Assembly: GCA_028717345.1 (NCBI GenBank)
Contig: JAQUNZ010000001.1
Location: 17,337-81,336 of the forward strand
Reading direction: 5' to 3'
Source of the DNA: Candidatus Methanoperedens sp.
Lineage (GTDB): Archaea > Halobacteriota > Methanosarcinia > Methanosarcinales > Methanoperedenaceae
DNA length: 64,000 nt
In this document: positions 9,898-19,856 of the stretch, in pieces
Position numbering within the stretch: the stretch's first letter is position 1
Layout of the letters: every line of letters begins with the position of its first letter
Program-made: the position numbers and the translations under genes
Notes under the pieces: generated by a model
Told to the model about the DNA's origin: nothing
Database searches by the model: none
Seen by the model: the letters and a program-made list of their open reading frames with translations, nothing else

Positions 9898-11357
9898 TCT
9901 CTGCTATCCCAGATGATGTGCTTTCAAAGCTCAGAGAATCCGTGAGCTCAATGATAGGGATGAACTTTCCGAGAGAGCGGTTTTGCGATCTTGAACGCGG
10001 GATACGTTCTGCGGCAGAAGAGTTTGGTTTTAAGGATACAGAATCATGCATCCGGTGGCTCATCAATTCACCGCTCACAAGAAAACAGATCGAGATCCTT
10101 GCAAGTAATTTTACTGTAGGTGAGACCTATTTCTTCAGGGAGAATAGGAGCTTTGAGGTTATCGAAGAGCACATTCTTCCTGATCTGATACGCCTGCGCA
10201 GCAATAAAGAGAAGTACATAAGGATATGGAGTGCAGGTTGTTCTACAGGCGAAGAACCCTATTCCATTGCAATATTGCTCAATAAAATGATCCCTGATCT
10301 TGTGGATTGGAATATTACTATTTTAGCTACAGACATTAACCCCTGTTTTCTTCAAAAAGCGACTGAAGGGGTATATAATGAATGGTCGTTCCGTGAAACC
10401 CAGGGCTGGATCAGGAAATATTTCAGGAAAACAAAAAGTGGTTTCGAGATATCACCTGACATAAAGAAAATGGTAACATTTTCTTATCATAATTTGGCAG
10501 AAGATACCTATCCATCTCTACTGAACAATACCAATGCCATGGATATTATCTTTTGCCGCAATGTACTGATGTATTTCTCTACAGAGCTTACAAAGAAAGT
10601 TATCCAGAATCTCTATCATTCTCTCGTTGAAGGAGGATGGCTTATTGTCAGCCCTGTTGAAAGGTCTCATGTTCTTTTCTCTATGTTTGAAACAATCGAT
10701 TTTGAGGGTATCAGCATCTATAAGAAAGACAGCATTAAATCCCACACGAGAGAAGAGCTTATTCCAATAATGATACCTTCCTGCCCACTCCCCGGGTTAA
10801 TAAAGATCACACCCTTGCAACCCCCTGATTTTATACCTGAACTAAAAAAAGCTGAAGAACTGCAACCGTATGAAGAAGCACTAATGCTTTACGAAAAGGG
10901 CAGATATGCAGAGGTAGTTGAAAAAATAGGTTCGCTGGCTTCGCTTGACCATGATACGAAAGCAAAGACTCTTCTGGCAAGAGCTTATGCAAACCAGGGA
11001 ATATTGACCGAGGCGCTTGAGTGGTGTGAAAAAGCCATAGCCACTGACAATTTGAAACCGGGCTGCCATTATCTTCGCGCCACGATATTACAGGAACTTG
11101 GGCTGGTTGAGGAAGCAATGAAGTCCCTTAAGCGAGCACTTTACCTTGATCAGGATTTTGTGCTGGCTCATTTCGGTCTGGGGAACCTGAACAAATTGCA
11201 GGGGAAATTCAGGGAATCTGAAAAATCTTTTGGGAATGCTCTTATGCTCGTGAAACGGTTCAGGCAGGACGAAATTCTTCCAGGCTCGGAGGGGGTTACA
11301 GCCGGCAGGCTCTCTGAGATCATAACTTCAATTAAAGGAAGAAAGGAGCTGGCATGA
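9894..11357 (+). CDS. cheR: CheR-type protein-glutamate methyltransferase with C-terminal TPR repeats (WspC-like)
   Basis: FTVGETYFFRE, IWSAGCSTGEEPYSIAI, DIIFCRNVLMYFS; then TPR-like repeats from ~aa 320. Confidence 0.93.
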   Translation: MISAIPDDVLSKLRESVSSMIGMNFPRERFCDLERGIRSAAEEFGFKDTESCIRWLINSPLTRKQIEILASNFTVGETYFFRENRSFEVIEEHILPDLIRLRSNKEKYIRIWSAGCSTGEEPYSIAILLNKMIPDLVDWNITILATDINPCFLQKATEGVYNEWSFRETQGWIRKYFRKTKSGFEISPDIKKMVTFSYHNLAEDTYPSLLNNTNAMDIIFCRNVLMYFSTELTKKVIQNLYHSLVEGGWLIVSPVERSHVLFSMFETIDFEGISIYKKDSIKSHTREELIPIMIPSCPLPGLIKITPLQPPDFIPELKKAEELQPYEEALMLYEKGRYAEVVEKIGSLASLDHDTKAKTLLARAYANQGILTEALEWCEKAIATDNLKPGCHYLRATILQELGLVEEAMKSLKRALYLDQDFVLAHFGLGNLNKLQGKFRESEKSFGNALMLVKRFRQDEILPGSEGVTAGRLSEIITSIKGRKELA

Positions 11358-11917
11358 GCGACAGGATAGAAACTGCTGTTGAATCGGGATATACGCCTCA
11401 AATACCGGAAAAGGAGAGGATACTTAAAGCAAGAGCCGTGGCACTTGCAAAGCAGCCTGAAGATACTAAAGTGGACGATGAGTATATTGAAGTGGTGGAG
11501 TTTAAACTTTCATATGAAAATTATGGGATCGAATCAGGTTATGTTCGTGAGGTTTATCCACTGAAAGAACTCACACATGTACCATGCACACCACCTTTTG
11601 TTTTCGGGATAATTAACGTACGCGGACAAATACTATCGGTCATCGACCTAAGGAAATTTTTTGAGCTTCCTGAAACAGGGCTTAATGACATGAATCGAGC
11701 CATTATCGTTCATAATAGCAGGATAGAGTTTGGTATTCTTGCAGATGTCGTTCTTGAAGTGCATTCAATCCCGCTTCGGGAAATCCAGCCACCCCTTCCC
11801 GCATTGACAGGTACCAGAGCCGAGTACCTGAGAGGGGTCACGAAAGAAAGGCTGGCTGTTCTTGATATCGAAAAGATACTGTCTGATAAGAAGATCATAG
11901 TTCATGAGGAGATATAA
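11354..11917 (+). CDS. cheW: CheW-family coupling protein (second)
   Basis: [61 protein letters not shown]. Confidence 0.9.
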   Translation: MSDRIETAVESGYTPQIPEKERILKARAVALAKQPEDTKVDDEYIEVVEFKLSYENYGIESGYVREVYPLKELTHVPCTPPFVFGIINVRGQILSVIDLRKFFELPETGLNDMNRAIIVHNSRIEFGILADVVLEVHSIPLREIQPPLPALTGTRAEYLRGVTKERLAVLDIEKILSDKKIIVHEEI

Positions 11918-11919
11918 AT

Positions 11920-13386
11920 ATGACCATAGGTAAAAAAATAATCGGCGGATATGCCGTTGTATTGTTACTGATGATAATAGCAGTTGCAACAGGATATTAT
12001 GCTCTCGCAGTTGTTGATAGTAACTACAACAAATTAGTTGAGATAAATATAGAACAAATTCGTAATGCTGAAAGGCTCAAATATTTAGTGGATGAACAGA
12101 AAGGTGATTATCGGGGTTTTTTGGTTTACCCGGATGATCCAAAATCATATCTGGATTCATTGTATATACACCGCCGGGAATTCGATGATGCGGTCATAAA
12201 AGCGCAAGAATCTGAGTTATCTGAAAACGATGAAGCAGGTCTTGGCATACTGCAGAACATTGCTAACCTCCAGGCTAAGTATAAGCAGGAACAGGAAAAG
12301 ATTATATCACTATTAAATGCGGGGAGTCGTGCAGAGGCTATTAATGTCAGTATTAATGAAATCCGACCTGTAAGGGTTGAATTATTAGATGCAATTGACA
12401 AATATGTTGCCGTCCTGGAGAAAAAAGAGGTAGAATTTCATGCAGATATTGCTGCCACAAATTCACGACTTTCCCAACTGATGATCGTCGGTTCAATAAT
12501 TGCCCTTATTGCCGGACTTATCATTGGATTATATATTACACGTTCCATCTCAGGTCAACTGCGCGGCGCAGTTAGCCAGCTTACTTCCTCATCATCAGAG
12601 ATCTTAGCCACGACCACACAGCTGGCATCCAGTTCAACAGAAGCTGCAACTGCTTCGACCCAGACAAGCACGACTGCCGTAGAACTCAAGCAAGCGGCTC
12701 AACTTTCCAGTGAAAAAGCGAATAATGTTTCGGAAAGCGCCCAGAAAGCGGCTTCTGCTGCGCAGCAGGGTAAAACTGCTGTCGCCGGGAACCTGGAAGC
12801 AATAAAAAGGATCAAAGGACAGGCTGAGTTTGTTGCCCAGAGCATTGTAAAACTCAGCGAACAGACCCAGGCTATAGGTGATATCACAACAACAGTGAAT
12901 GATATAGCAGAGCAGTCCAACCTCTTAGCGGTCAATGCGGCAATCGAGGCAGCAAAAGCAGGAGAGCAGGGGAAAGGATTTGCTGTTGTAGCTGCTGAGG
13001 TCAAAAATTTGGCTGAGCAGTCAAAGCAGGCGACTATACAGGTGCGTATGATATTGAACGACGTACAGAAAGCTGCAAATGCGGCGGTGATGGCAACAGA
13101 GCAGGTAAGCAAAGCTGTAGAAGCGGGTGTGAAGCAGGCAACTGAAGCAGGTGAGTCTATCAGGATACTTGCGGATACCAATGCAGAAGCAGCACAGGCA
13201 GCTACCCAGGTTGCTGCATCCAGCCAGCAGCAGCTTGTTGGAATAAATCAGATAGCTTCAGCCATGGAAAATATAAAACAGGCAGTCCAGCAAAATGCAG
13301 CAGGGGCAAAACAGGCAGAAAAGTCAGCGCAAGATCTTAACGAACTGGGGCAAAATCTGAAGTCAATGATAGAGGAAGGTAGATAA
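11920..13386 (+). CDS. Methyl-accepting chemotaxis protein
   Basis: N-terminal TM, 4HB-like sensor, second [20 protein letters not shown], signalling hairpin [42 protein letters not shown]. Confidence 0.96.
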   Translation: MTIGKKIIGGYAVVLLLMIIAVATGYYALAVVDSNYNKLVEINIEQIRNAERLKYLVDEQKGDYRGFLVYPDDPKSYLDSLYIHRREFDDAVIKAQESELSENDEAGLGILQNIANLQAKYKQEQEKIISLLNAGSRAEAINVSINEIRPVRVELLDAIDKYVAVLEKKEVEFHADIAATNSRLSQLMIVGSIIALIAGLIIGLYITRSISGQLRGAVSQLTSSSSEILATTTQLASSSTEAATASTQTSTTAVELKQAAQLSSEKANNVSESAQKAASAAQQGKTAVAGNLEAIKRIKGQAEFVAQSIVKLSEQTQAIGDITTTVNDIAEQSNLLAVNAAIEAAKAGEQGKGFAVVAAEVKNLAEQSKQATIQVRMILNDVQKAANAAVMATEQVSKAVEAGVKQATEAGESIRILADTNAEAAQAATQVAASSQQQLVGINQIASAMENIKQAVQQNAAGAKQAEKSAQDLNELGQNLKSMIEEGR

Positions 13387-15639
13387 ATGGATGAAAATGA
13401 AGAAGAGTTCCTGATAAAGCTTATCTCAATATTCAAAGTAGAAGCAATAGAGCATATAAGCGCAATAACCTCAGGTCTTATCGAGCTAGAGAAAGCTGAT
13501 GCGAAAATGCAGATGGAACATATCGAGACCATCTATAGAGAGGCGCACAGCCTGAAAGGCGCTGCCCGTTCCGTAAACCTGAAAGAGATAGAATCGATCT
13601 GCCAGGCTATGGAAAGTGTATTTGCTGCCCTGAAACGCAAAGAGATCATTACTTCGCCCCAGCTATTTGATATGCTTCACCAGGCTGTTAACTTCATCGG
13701 CAAACTTATTTCAAAAGATGATGAGATAACCGCCCTGGAAAAATCTCAAATTATTGAAAATATCAGGCACTTTGAAGATATCCTGAAAAATGCTGCTGTC
13801 ACACCTCATCAAAGCTCTGTAAGAGAAAAACCAGAAGAGGAGACAAAACCAGAGATTCCTGAGATCAGGCATTCAGCTATACATGAGGGAACGGTAAGAA
13901 TCCCGACAGTTAAGCTTGACTCACTATTACTTCAAGCTGAAGAATTGCTTTCTTTGAAACTTGCAGCCAGTCAGCATGCTACTGAACTGCGAAAAATTAA
14001 CGCTGTTTTTGCCTTATGGAAACAGGAGCTGGCAAAAGTCCATGCAGAGATCCAGAAAGGTCAGGGTTCACTCGAAACAAAAGATGTGAGGTTTAATCAC
14101 ATCCTTGAAATTCTTGATCCGAACAATGCCAGCATTAAATCGCTTGAGAGCAAATTGACTGCACTGGCAAAGTCGGCTGAGATCGATCATAAATCGCTTG
14201 GTGGGATGGTAGACAATCTGCTTGATGATATGAAGACTGTGCTGATGCTCCCCTTTTCCTCGCTTCTGGGGGTATTCCCAAAGCTTGTGCGTGACCTTTC
14301 CCGTGATCAGGGAAAAGACGTGGACCTAGTAATCCAGGGAGAAGAGATCGAAATTGACAGGCGTATCCTGGAGGAGATGAAAGATCCTCTTATTCATCTG
14401 GTGAGAAACTGTATCGACCATGGTATTGAAAAGCCTGAAGTGCGCAATCTTAAGAAAAAATCCCCCAGAGGGACAGTGAAGCTTGCGATCACGGCTAAAG
14501 ATAGTAACAAAATAGAGATACTTGTTTCTGATGATGGGGCAGGATGCGATGCATCGGAACTGAAGTCCGTGGCAGTTAAGCGCGGCATTATATCCCAGAA
14601 GGAGGTTTCAAAACTTAACGAAAAAGAAGTGCTATCACTTGTTTTCGTATCAGGGGTTTCCACAAGTCCAATTATTACGGATGTTTCCGGCAGGGGGCTT
14701 GGTCTTGCTATTGTTCATGAGAAAGTAGAAAAACTCAACGGCATGGTTTCTTTTGAAACGAAAATTGACACCGGGTCAACATTCAGGATCGTTGTACCTC
14801 TCACCCTTGCCACTTTCAGGGGACTCCTGGTCCATGTTAATGAACAGATGTTTGCCATCCCGGTCATAAATGTGGAACGGGTAGTAAGGGTTAAAACAGA
14901 GGAGATCAGGACTGTTGAAGGTCGGGATACTATTTCCCTTGACGGTCAGGTTGTTTCAATGATCAGGCTTGGAAATGTGCTTGAACCTGGAGAGGGAGAG
15001 AAAAATAAAACTGATGAGAATATCCAGGTAGTTGTTCTCCGTTCCGGAGAGAAACGCATGGCATTTGTGGTGGATGAGGTTGTTCATGAACAGGAAATTC
15101 TTGTGAAAAGTCTTGGCAGGCAATTGTCCAGGGTACGGAACATTATGGGTGCAACGATATTAGGAAATGGCAGGATAGCGCCGATACTGAATGTCAATGA
15201 TCTAATGAGATCTGCTGTAAAGGTTACTTATGCACCAGCTCAAGCTCCTGAAGAAGTTTTAAAAGATAAACCAAAAAGAAGATCTATTCTGGAAGTTGAT
15301 GATTCAATAACGGCGAGGACGCTTTTGAAGAATATCCTGGAATCGGCAGGATATGATGTCAAAACCGCTGTTGACGGAGTAGATGCATTTTCCACATTAC
15401 AAACACAGGAATTTGATCTGATAGTATCAGATCTGGATATGCCCAGGATGAATGGATTTGACCTCACTTCAAAGATCCGTAATGACAGGAAACTTTCTGA
15501 GTTACCGGTTGTGCTTGTTACGGGACTTGAATCCCGTGAAGATAAGGAACGTGGTATCGAGGTCGGAGCAAATGCGTATATCGTGAAAAGCAGTTTTGAC
15601 CATAGTAATCTTCTTGAGGTTATCCAGAGGCTGATATGA
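13387..15639 (+). CDS. cheA: CheA histidine kinase with C-terminal receiver domain (WspE-like hybrid CheA-REC)
   Basis: HPt domain with REAHSLKGAARSV, LVRNCIDHGIE, GRGLGLAIVHEKV, CheW-like domain, C-terminal REC SDLDMPRMNGFDLTSKIR. Confidence 0.95.
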   Translation: MDENEEEFLIKLISIFKVEAIEHISAITSGLIELEKADAKMQMEHIETIYREAHSLKGAARSVNLKEIESICQAMESVFAALKRKEIITSPQLFDMLHQAVNFIGKLISKDDEITALEKSQIIENIRHFEDILKNAAVTPHQSSVREKPEEETKPEIPEIRHSAIHEGTVRIPTVKLDSLLLQAEELLSLKLAASQHATELRKINAVFALWKQELAKVHAEIQKGQGSLETKDVRFNHILEILDPNNASIKSLESKLTALAKSAEIDHKSLGGMVDNLLDDMKTVLMLPFSSLLGVFPKLVRDLSRDQGKDVDLVIQGEEIEIDRRILEEMKDPLIHLVRNCIDHGIEKPEVRNLKKKSPRGTVKLAITAKDSNKIEILVSDDGAGCDASELKSVAVKRGIISQKEVSKLNEKEVLSLVFVSGVSTSPIITDVSGRGLGLAIVHEKVEKLNGMVSFETKIDTGSTFRIVVPLTLATFRGLLVHVNEQMFAIPVINVERVVRVKTEEIRTVEGRDTISLDGQVVSMIRLGNVLEPGEGEKNKTDENIQVVVLRSGEKRMAFVVDEVVHEQEILVKSLGRQLSRVRNIMGATILGNGRIAPILNVNDLMRSAVKVTYAPAQAPEEVLKDKPKRRSILEVDDSITARTLLKNILESAGYDVKTAVDGVDAFSTLQTQEFDLIVSDLDMPRMNGFDLTSKIRNDRKLSELPVVLVTGLESREDKERGIEVGANAYIVKSSFDHSNLLEVIQRLI

Positions 15640-16694
15640 TAAAAGTCCTTGTTGTCGAAGATTCACCTGTTGCGCGTGAACTATTGGTTCATATCCTGAC
15701 TCAGGATGCAAAAATAAAGGTGATCGGACATGCAAGAAGTGGAGAGGAAGCCATCGAGGTTCTGGAGCGACTGAAACCTGATGTTATCACTATGGACATC
15801 CACCTGCCGGAGATGGATGGGTTTGAGACAACCAGACGGATCATGGAAACGCATCCTTTGCCAATAGTCATTGTGACAGGGACATCCAGGGCTAAAGACG
15901 TGTCTATGGCAATGAAGGCAATGGAAGCAGGTGCGCTTGCTGTTGTTCAAAAACCACGGGGTGTTGGTCATCCGGACTATGAGGGAGAAGCAGCGAAGCT
16001 TGTCCAGACCGTTAAATTGATGTCTGAAGTCAGGGTAGTGAGACGATGGGCACGCTATCGAGAGGAAGCGCAGGTTCAGACCAGGAATAAAGTTAAACTT
16101 GATCGATCAGCACAGATCAAGATGGTAGCCATTGGTGCATCTACCGGAGGTCCACCTGCCATTCAAAAAATCCTGTCAGGGCTTCCAAAAAATTTTCCTG
16201 TTCCCGTATTGATAGTTCAGCATATAGCTGAAGGATTTACTCAGGGGTTTGCGGAGTGGCTTGGGCAAACGTCCTCCTTACCTGTCCATGTGGCTCTTCA
16301 CGGTGAATATATTCTTCCCGGACATGTTTATATCGCACCGGATGAACTCCAGATGAAAGTTAAGGTGGACAGAATATGGCTTTCAAAAGATGATCATGAG
16401 AATGGTCTTCGTCCCTCAGTTTCTGTTCTCTTTCTCTCTGTTGCAGAGGAATTCGGAAAAAACGCAATTGGGGTTTTGCTTACAGGCATGGGAAAAGATG
16501 GTGCAAAAGAGTTGAAATTGATGAAAGAAAAGGGCGCTATGACTATTGCGCAGGATAAAGAAAGTTCTGTTATTCATGGCATGCCTGGTGAAGCAATTAA
16601 TCTTGATGCAGCTATTTACGTTCTTCCGCCAGAAAAAATTGCATGTGCACTGGCAGATTTAGTCAATAACAGCAATAAACAGATAGGTGGTTAA
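15636..16694 (+). CDS. cheB: CheB protein-glutamate methylesterase/response regulator
   Basis: VLVVEDSPVARELL..TMDIHLPEMDG, MVAIGASTGGPPAIQKIL, LTGMGKDGAKELKLMK. Confidence 0.96.
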   Translation: MIKVLVVEDSPVARELLVHILTQDAKIKVIGHARSGEEAIEVLERLKPDVITMDIHLPEMDGFETTRRIMETHPLPIVIVTGTSRAKDVSMAMKAMEAGALAVVQKPRGVGHPDYEGEAAKLVQTVKLMSEVRVVRRWARYREEAQVQTRNKVKLDRSAQIKMVAIGASTGGPPAIQKILSGLPKNFPVPVLIVQHIAEGFTQGFAEWLGQTSSLPVHVALHGEYILPGHVYIAPDELQMKVKVDRIWLSKDDHENGLRPSVSVLFLSVAEEFGKNAIGVLLTGMGKDGAKELKLMKEKGAMTIAQDKESSVIHGMPGEAINLDAAIYVLPPEKIACALADLVNNSNKQIGG

Positions 16695-16697
16695 TTT

Positions 16698-18827
16698 ATG
16701 GAAATAGAACATAATAGTGGCGAACAAGAAATACTAATTGTGGAAGACAGTCCTACACAGGCTGAACAACTGAAATTTCTTCTTCAAAAAAACAACTATC
16801 AGGTTTGCGTTGCACGCAATGGCAGGGAAGCAATTGATCTGATGAGACGGCAGATGCCAACTATCGTTCTTAGCGATATTGTCATGCCTGAGATGGATGG
16901 TTATCAACTTTGCAGCTATATCAAATCTGATGAGGCATTCAAAAAGATCCCGGTAGTTCTTTTAACATCTCTTTCTGACCCGGGAGATGTTCTAAAGGGT
17001 CTGGAGTGCGGAGCAGATAACTTCATGACAAAACCTTATGATGAGAAAATACTGGTATCGAGATTAAAGTACCTGATCGTAAATAAACATCTGCGCGAAA
17101 CTGATAAAGTGCAAATGGGCGTAGAGATATTCTTTGGAGGTCATAAATATTTCATAACTGCTGAACGCCAGCAAATCCTCGATCTTCTTTTTTCCACGTA
17201 CGAAACCGCGGTATGGAAAAATATTGAGCTGGTCAGGGTACAGGAAGAATTAAAGGCGCTGAACGAACGACTTGAGGAAATGGTAGATGAAAGAACGGCA
17301 GCCCTTAAGGCTGAAATCGAGCAGCGCAAGCGGGCTGAAGATGAGATCAGAATTACCAAAGAAAAACATGAATCGTTTTTTAATAATACTTCAGATGCGA
17401 TTAGTATCGTTGACTTGAACGAGAATATATTACAGGTTAACAAAGCCTTTGAAAAATTATATGGTTGGGATTCGCAAGAAATCACAGGAAAGAGATTACC
17501 AATGGTTCCTGAGCATTTGATGGCAGATGCACAAAGAATCATTGACGAACTTAAGGCAGGTCAAGTGATAAATTCTTATGAAACCATCAGAAAAGGAAAA
17601 GATGGAAGTTTGCATGATGTCAGCCTGACCGTTTCACCAATTTGCGATAAGGAGGGAAATGTTACTGCCTATGCAGGAATATCAAGAGATATCACCGAGC
17701 GCAAACATGCGGAAGAGACGCTGCACGAAAGTGAGGAGCGGTACCGCACTATAATAGAACATTCCAATGATATGATCTGGACATTAGATCGGGAAGGCAA
17801 TTTCCAATTTATCAATAACCGTTCTGAAGAGATAACAGGATATAAACCAGAGGACTGGCTTGGAAAATCCTTTATTCCACTGATCAACAAAGAAGATCTA
17901 CCATATATTATGGAAGTATTCCAGAAAACGATTAGTGGGCATATACTGCAATATGAAGTAAAAATTCAGCGTAAGGATGGCAGCGATCTGATCCTGTCAG
18001 TAAATACTGCACCTGTATATTCAAAAGAAGAGATCGTTGGCACAGTCAGCTTCGGCAGGGACATTACTGAGTCCAGAAAAGCAGAAGAAATACGACTTGA
18101 AAATGAACGTCTTGTGTACGCAAGCAAAGCCAAGAGCGAGTTCTTAGCCAGCATGAGCCATGAACTCAGAACCCCTTTGAATTCTGTCATCGGTTTTTCG
18201 GAACTTTTAAAGGAGAAGACAACCGGGGAGATAAACGAAAAACAGGACCATTATATAACTAATGTTATTACAAGCAGCAAATTCCTGCTCAACCTGATCA
18301 ATGATATTCTTGACCTGAGCAAGGTAGAAGCTGGGAAAATAGATTTAGTCGTTGAAAAAATCTCTGTACCAGAGACTCTTGATGAGACTATCATTCTTAT
18401 AAAAGAAAAAGCATCAAAGCATAATGTTTTTATTAAAAAAGAATTCGACCCTCAACTGAAATTTATGGAAGCCGACAAACATAGGCTCAAGCAAATACTT
18501 TTTAATCTGCTGAGCAATGCAATAAAATTCAGTAAAAAGGAGGGAGGAACAGTAACTATTACCACGAAAAAAGTAAAAGATATGGCACAAATCTCAGTTT
18601 CTGATACAGGCATAGGGATCAGGGAAGAAGATTTATGGAAATTATTCAAAGAATTCGGGCAGGCAAACCCGGGAATTTCAAAAGAATATGGGGGAACGGG
18701 ACTGGGTCTTGCAATTTCAAGAAAGCTGGTTGAGCTGCATGGAGGAAAAATTTGGGTTGAGAGCAAGTATGGTGCGGGGAGTACTTTTACATTTTTGATA
18801 CCATTGAGCCAGGAGGGGATGCAATGA
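16698..18827 (+). CDS. Response regulator-PAS-PAS-histidine kinase (REC N-terminal hybrid)
   Basis: N-terminal REC ILIVEDSPTQAEQL..LSDIVMPEMDGYQLC, two PAS/PAC units, HisKA FLASMSHELRTPLNSVIGFSELLKE, HATPase YGGTGLGLAISRKLVELHGGKIW. Confidence 0.95.
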   Translation: MEIEHNSGEQEILIVEDSPTQAEQLKFLLQKNNYQVCVARNGREAIDLMRRQMPTIVLSDIVMPEMDGYQLCSYIKSDEAFKKIPVVLLTSLSDPGDVLKGLECGADNFMTKPYDEKILVSRLKYLIVNKHLRETDKVQMGVEIFFGGHKYFITAERQQILDLLFSTYETAVWKNIELVRVQEELKALNERLEEMVDERTAALKAEIEQRKRAEDEIRITKEKHESFFNNTSDAISIVDLNENILQVNKAFEKLYGWDSQEITGKRLPMVPEHLMADAQRIIDELKAGQVINSYETIRKGKDGSLHDVSLTVSPICDKEGNVTAYAGISRDITERKHAEETLHESEERYRTIIEHSNDMIWTLDREGNFQFINNRSEEITGYKPEDWLGKSFIPLINKEDLPYIMEVFQKTISGHILQYEVKIQRKDGSDLILSVNTAPVYSKEEIVGTVSFGRDITESRKAEEIRLENERLVYASKAKSEFLASMSHELRTPLNSVIGFSELLKEKTTGEINEKQDHYITNVITSSKFLLNLINDILDLSKVEAGKIDLVVEKISVPETLDETIILIKEKASKHNVFIKKEFDPQLKFMEADKHRLKQILFNLLSNAIKFSKKEGGTVTITTKKVKDMAQISVSDTGIGIREEDLWKLFKEFGQANPGISKEYGGTGLGLAISRKLVELHGGKIWVESKYGAGSTFTFLIPLSQEGMQ

Positions 18828-18956
18828 GCGCAAAACTCAAACATACCCTGCCTCTATCTTTTGTTTTTCCGAATAAATAGGACCAAACTTGCTGATATAT
18901 GATATTGTCAATTTAAAGGGGTATATTTAAATATCTTCATCGCCATATAATCTATT

Positions 18957-19310
18957 ATGGCGGTCAAAAGAGAAGAGACTCATAAATGTCCAAAATGTGG
19001 AAGTCAGGAAAGTGTTTGGAGAGGTTACAGGTACAATCAATCAGGGAAAAAAAGATTGAGAAAATGCAAAAACTGTGGATCAAAATTCTCCCCAGATGAT
19101 GGATTCTTAAGACGACGTTTTAAGAAAGAACACATTGCAGAGGCAGTATCTCTATATCAAAGTGGTCTTTCATTAAGCAAGGTCAAAGATCACATGTGGC
19201 AGCACCATGGAGTAAAAGTATCTCGATGGATGATACTCCTATGGTGTCGTCACTTTTCCAAGGTAAGAAAAACTATTACTGGGGAGCTAAATACGTTTTC
19301 GAAAAAATAA
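18957..19310 (+). pseudogene. Transposase N-terminal part (zinc ribbon + HTH)
   Basis: CPKCGSQESVWRGYRYNQSGKKRLRKCKNCGSKFSPDDGFLRRRFKKEHI..WMILLWCRHF. Confidence 0.75.
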
Positions 19311-19765
19311 GAAATGGCTGTATAGGTATTCCAAAAAATATCATTACCGATAAGCTTGCTCATTATCGCAGAGCCTACAACATGTTTTTCTACAGGTTGC
19401 GAGGGAGTTGCAAACTTGTTCATGGTGTTCCTATTGGATGTAAAAAATATGGGCTTGAGCATAACAATAATTGTGCTGAACGAGATAATGAGCGTATCAA
19501 GCAGAGATATAAAACCACAAGAGGATTTAAAAATTCAGAATCGGGAGAAGATTTATTGAAACTAATGGATAATTGTTATAATTTCGTGCATCCACATATG
19601 GGATTGAAAGGAAGAACTCCTGCGGAAGAAGCAAACATAGTTTTAAAATTGGGGAGGAATAAGCTGTTGAATCTTATAAAAATTTTTCACGATTTTGAAA
19701 TGAAGTATTCAGGGTCAATAAATGCCGAAATTCAAAGATGTGCTATTTTATCTCCCTATAATTAG
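19266..19765 (+). pseudogene. Transposase C-terminal part (DDE domain remnant)
   Basis: GIPKNIITDKLAHYRRAYN.. AERDNERIKQRYKTTRGFKNSESGEDLLKLMDNCYNFVHPHMGLKGRTPAEEANI; part of 19196..19765 in a frame shifted from the N-terminal part. Confidence 0.75.
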
Positions 19766-19856
19766 ACAATATCGCAGAACCGGAACGTTTATTAAACGAT
19801 AGTATAATTATCTTTTAAGAAAACCTGATTTGACATATCAGGCAGGAGTGATAAAA

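Larger units (their letters stand above)
18889..19781 (+). mobile_element. Degraded IS element (IS6-like DDE transposase, internal deletion/frameshift)
   Basis: Two frames of one transposase; imperfect terminal repeats sharing GATATTGTC (18901-18909 and reverse complement at 19765-19773); right end reads GGTTCTGCGATATTGTC on the reverse strand, like IS6-family ends. Confidence 0.6.

Noticed and set aside
12699-13181. 160-aa minus-strand ORF inside the MCP gene
   Set aside because: Ala/Ser/Cys-rich antisense shadow of the heptad-repeat signalling domain.
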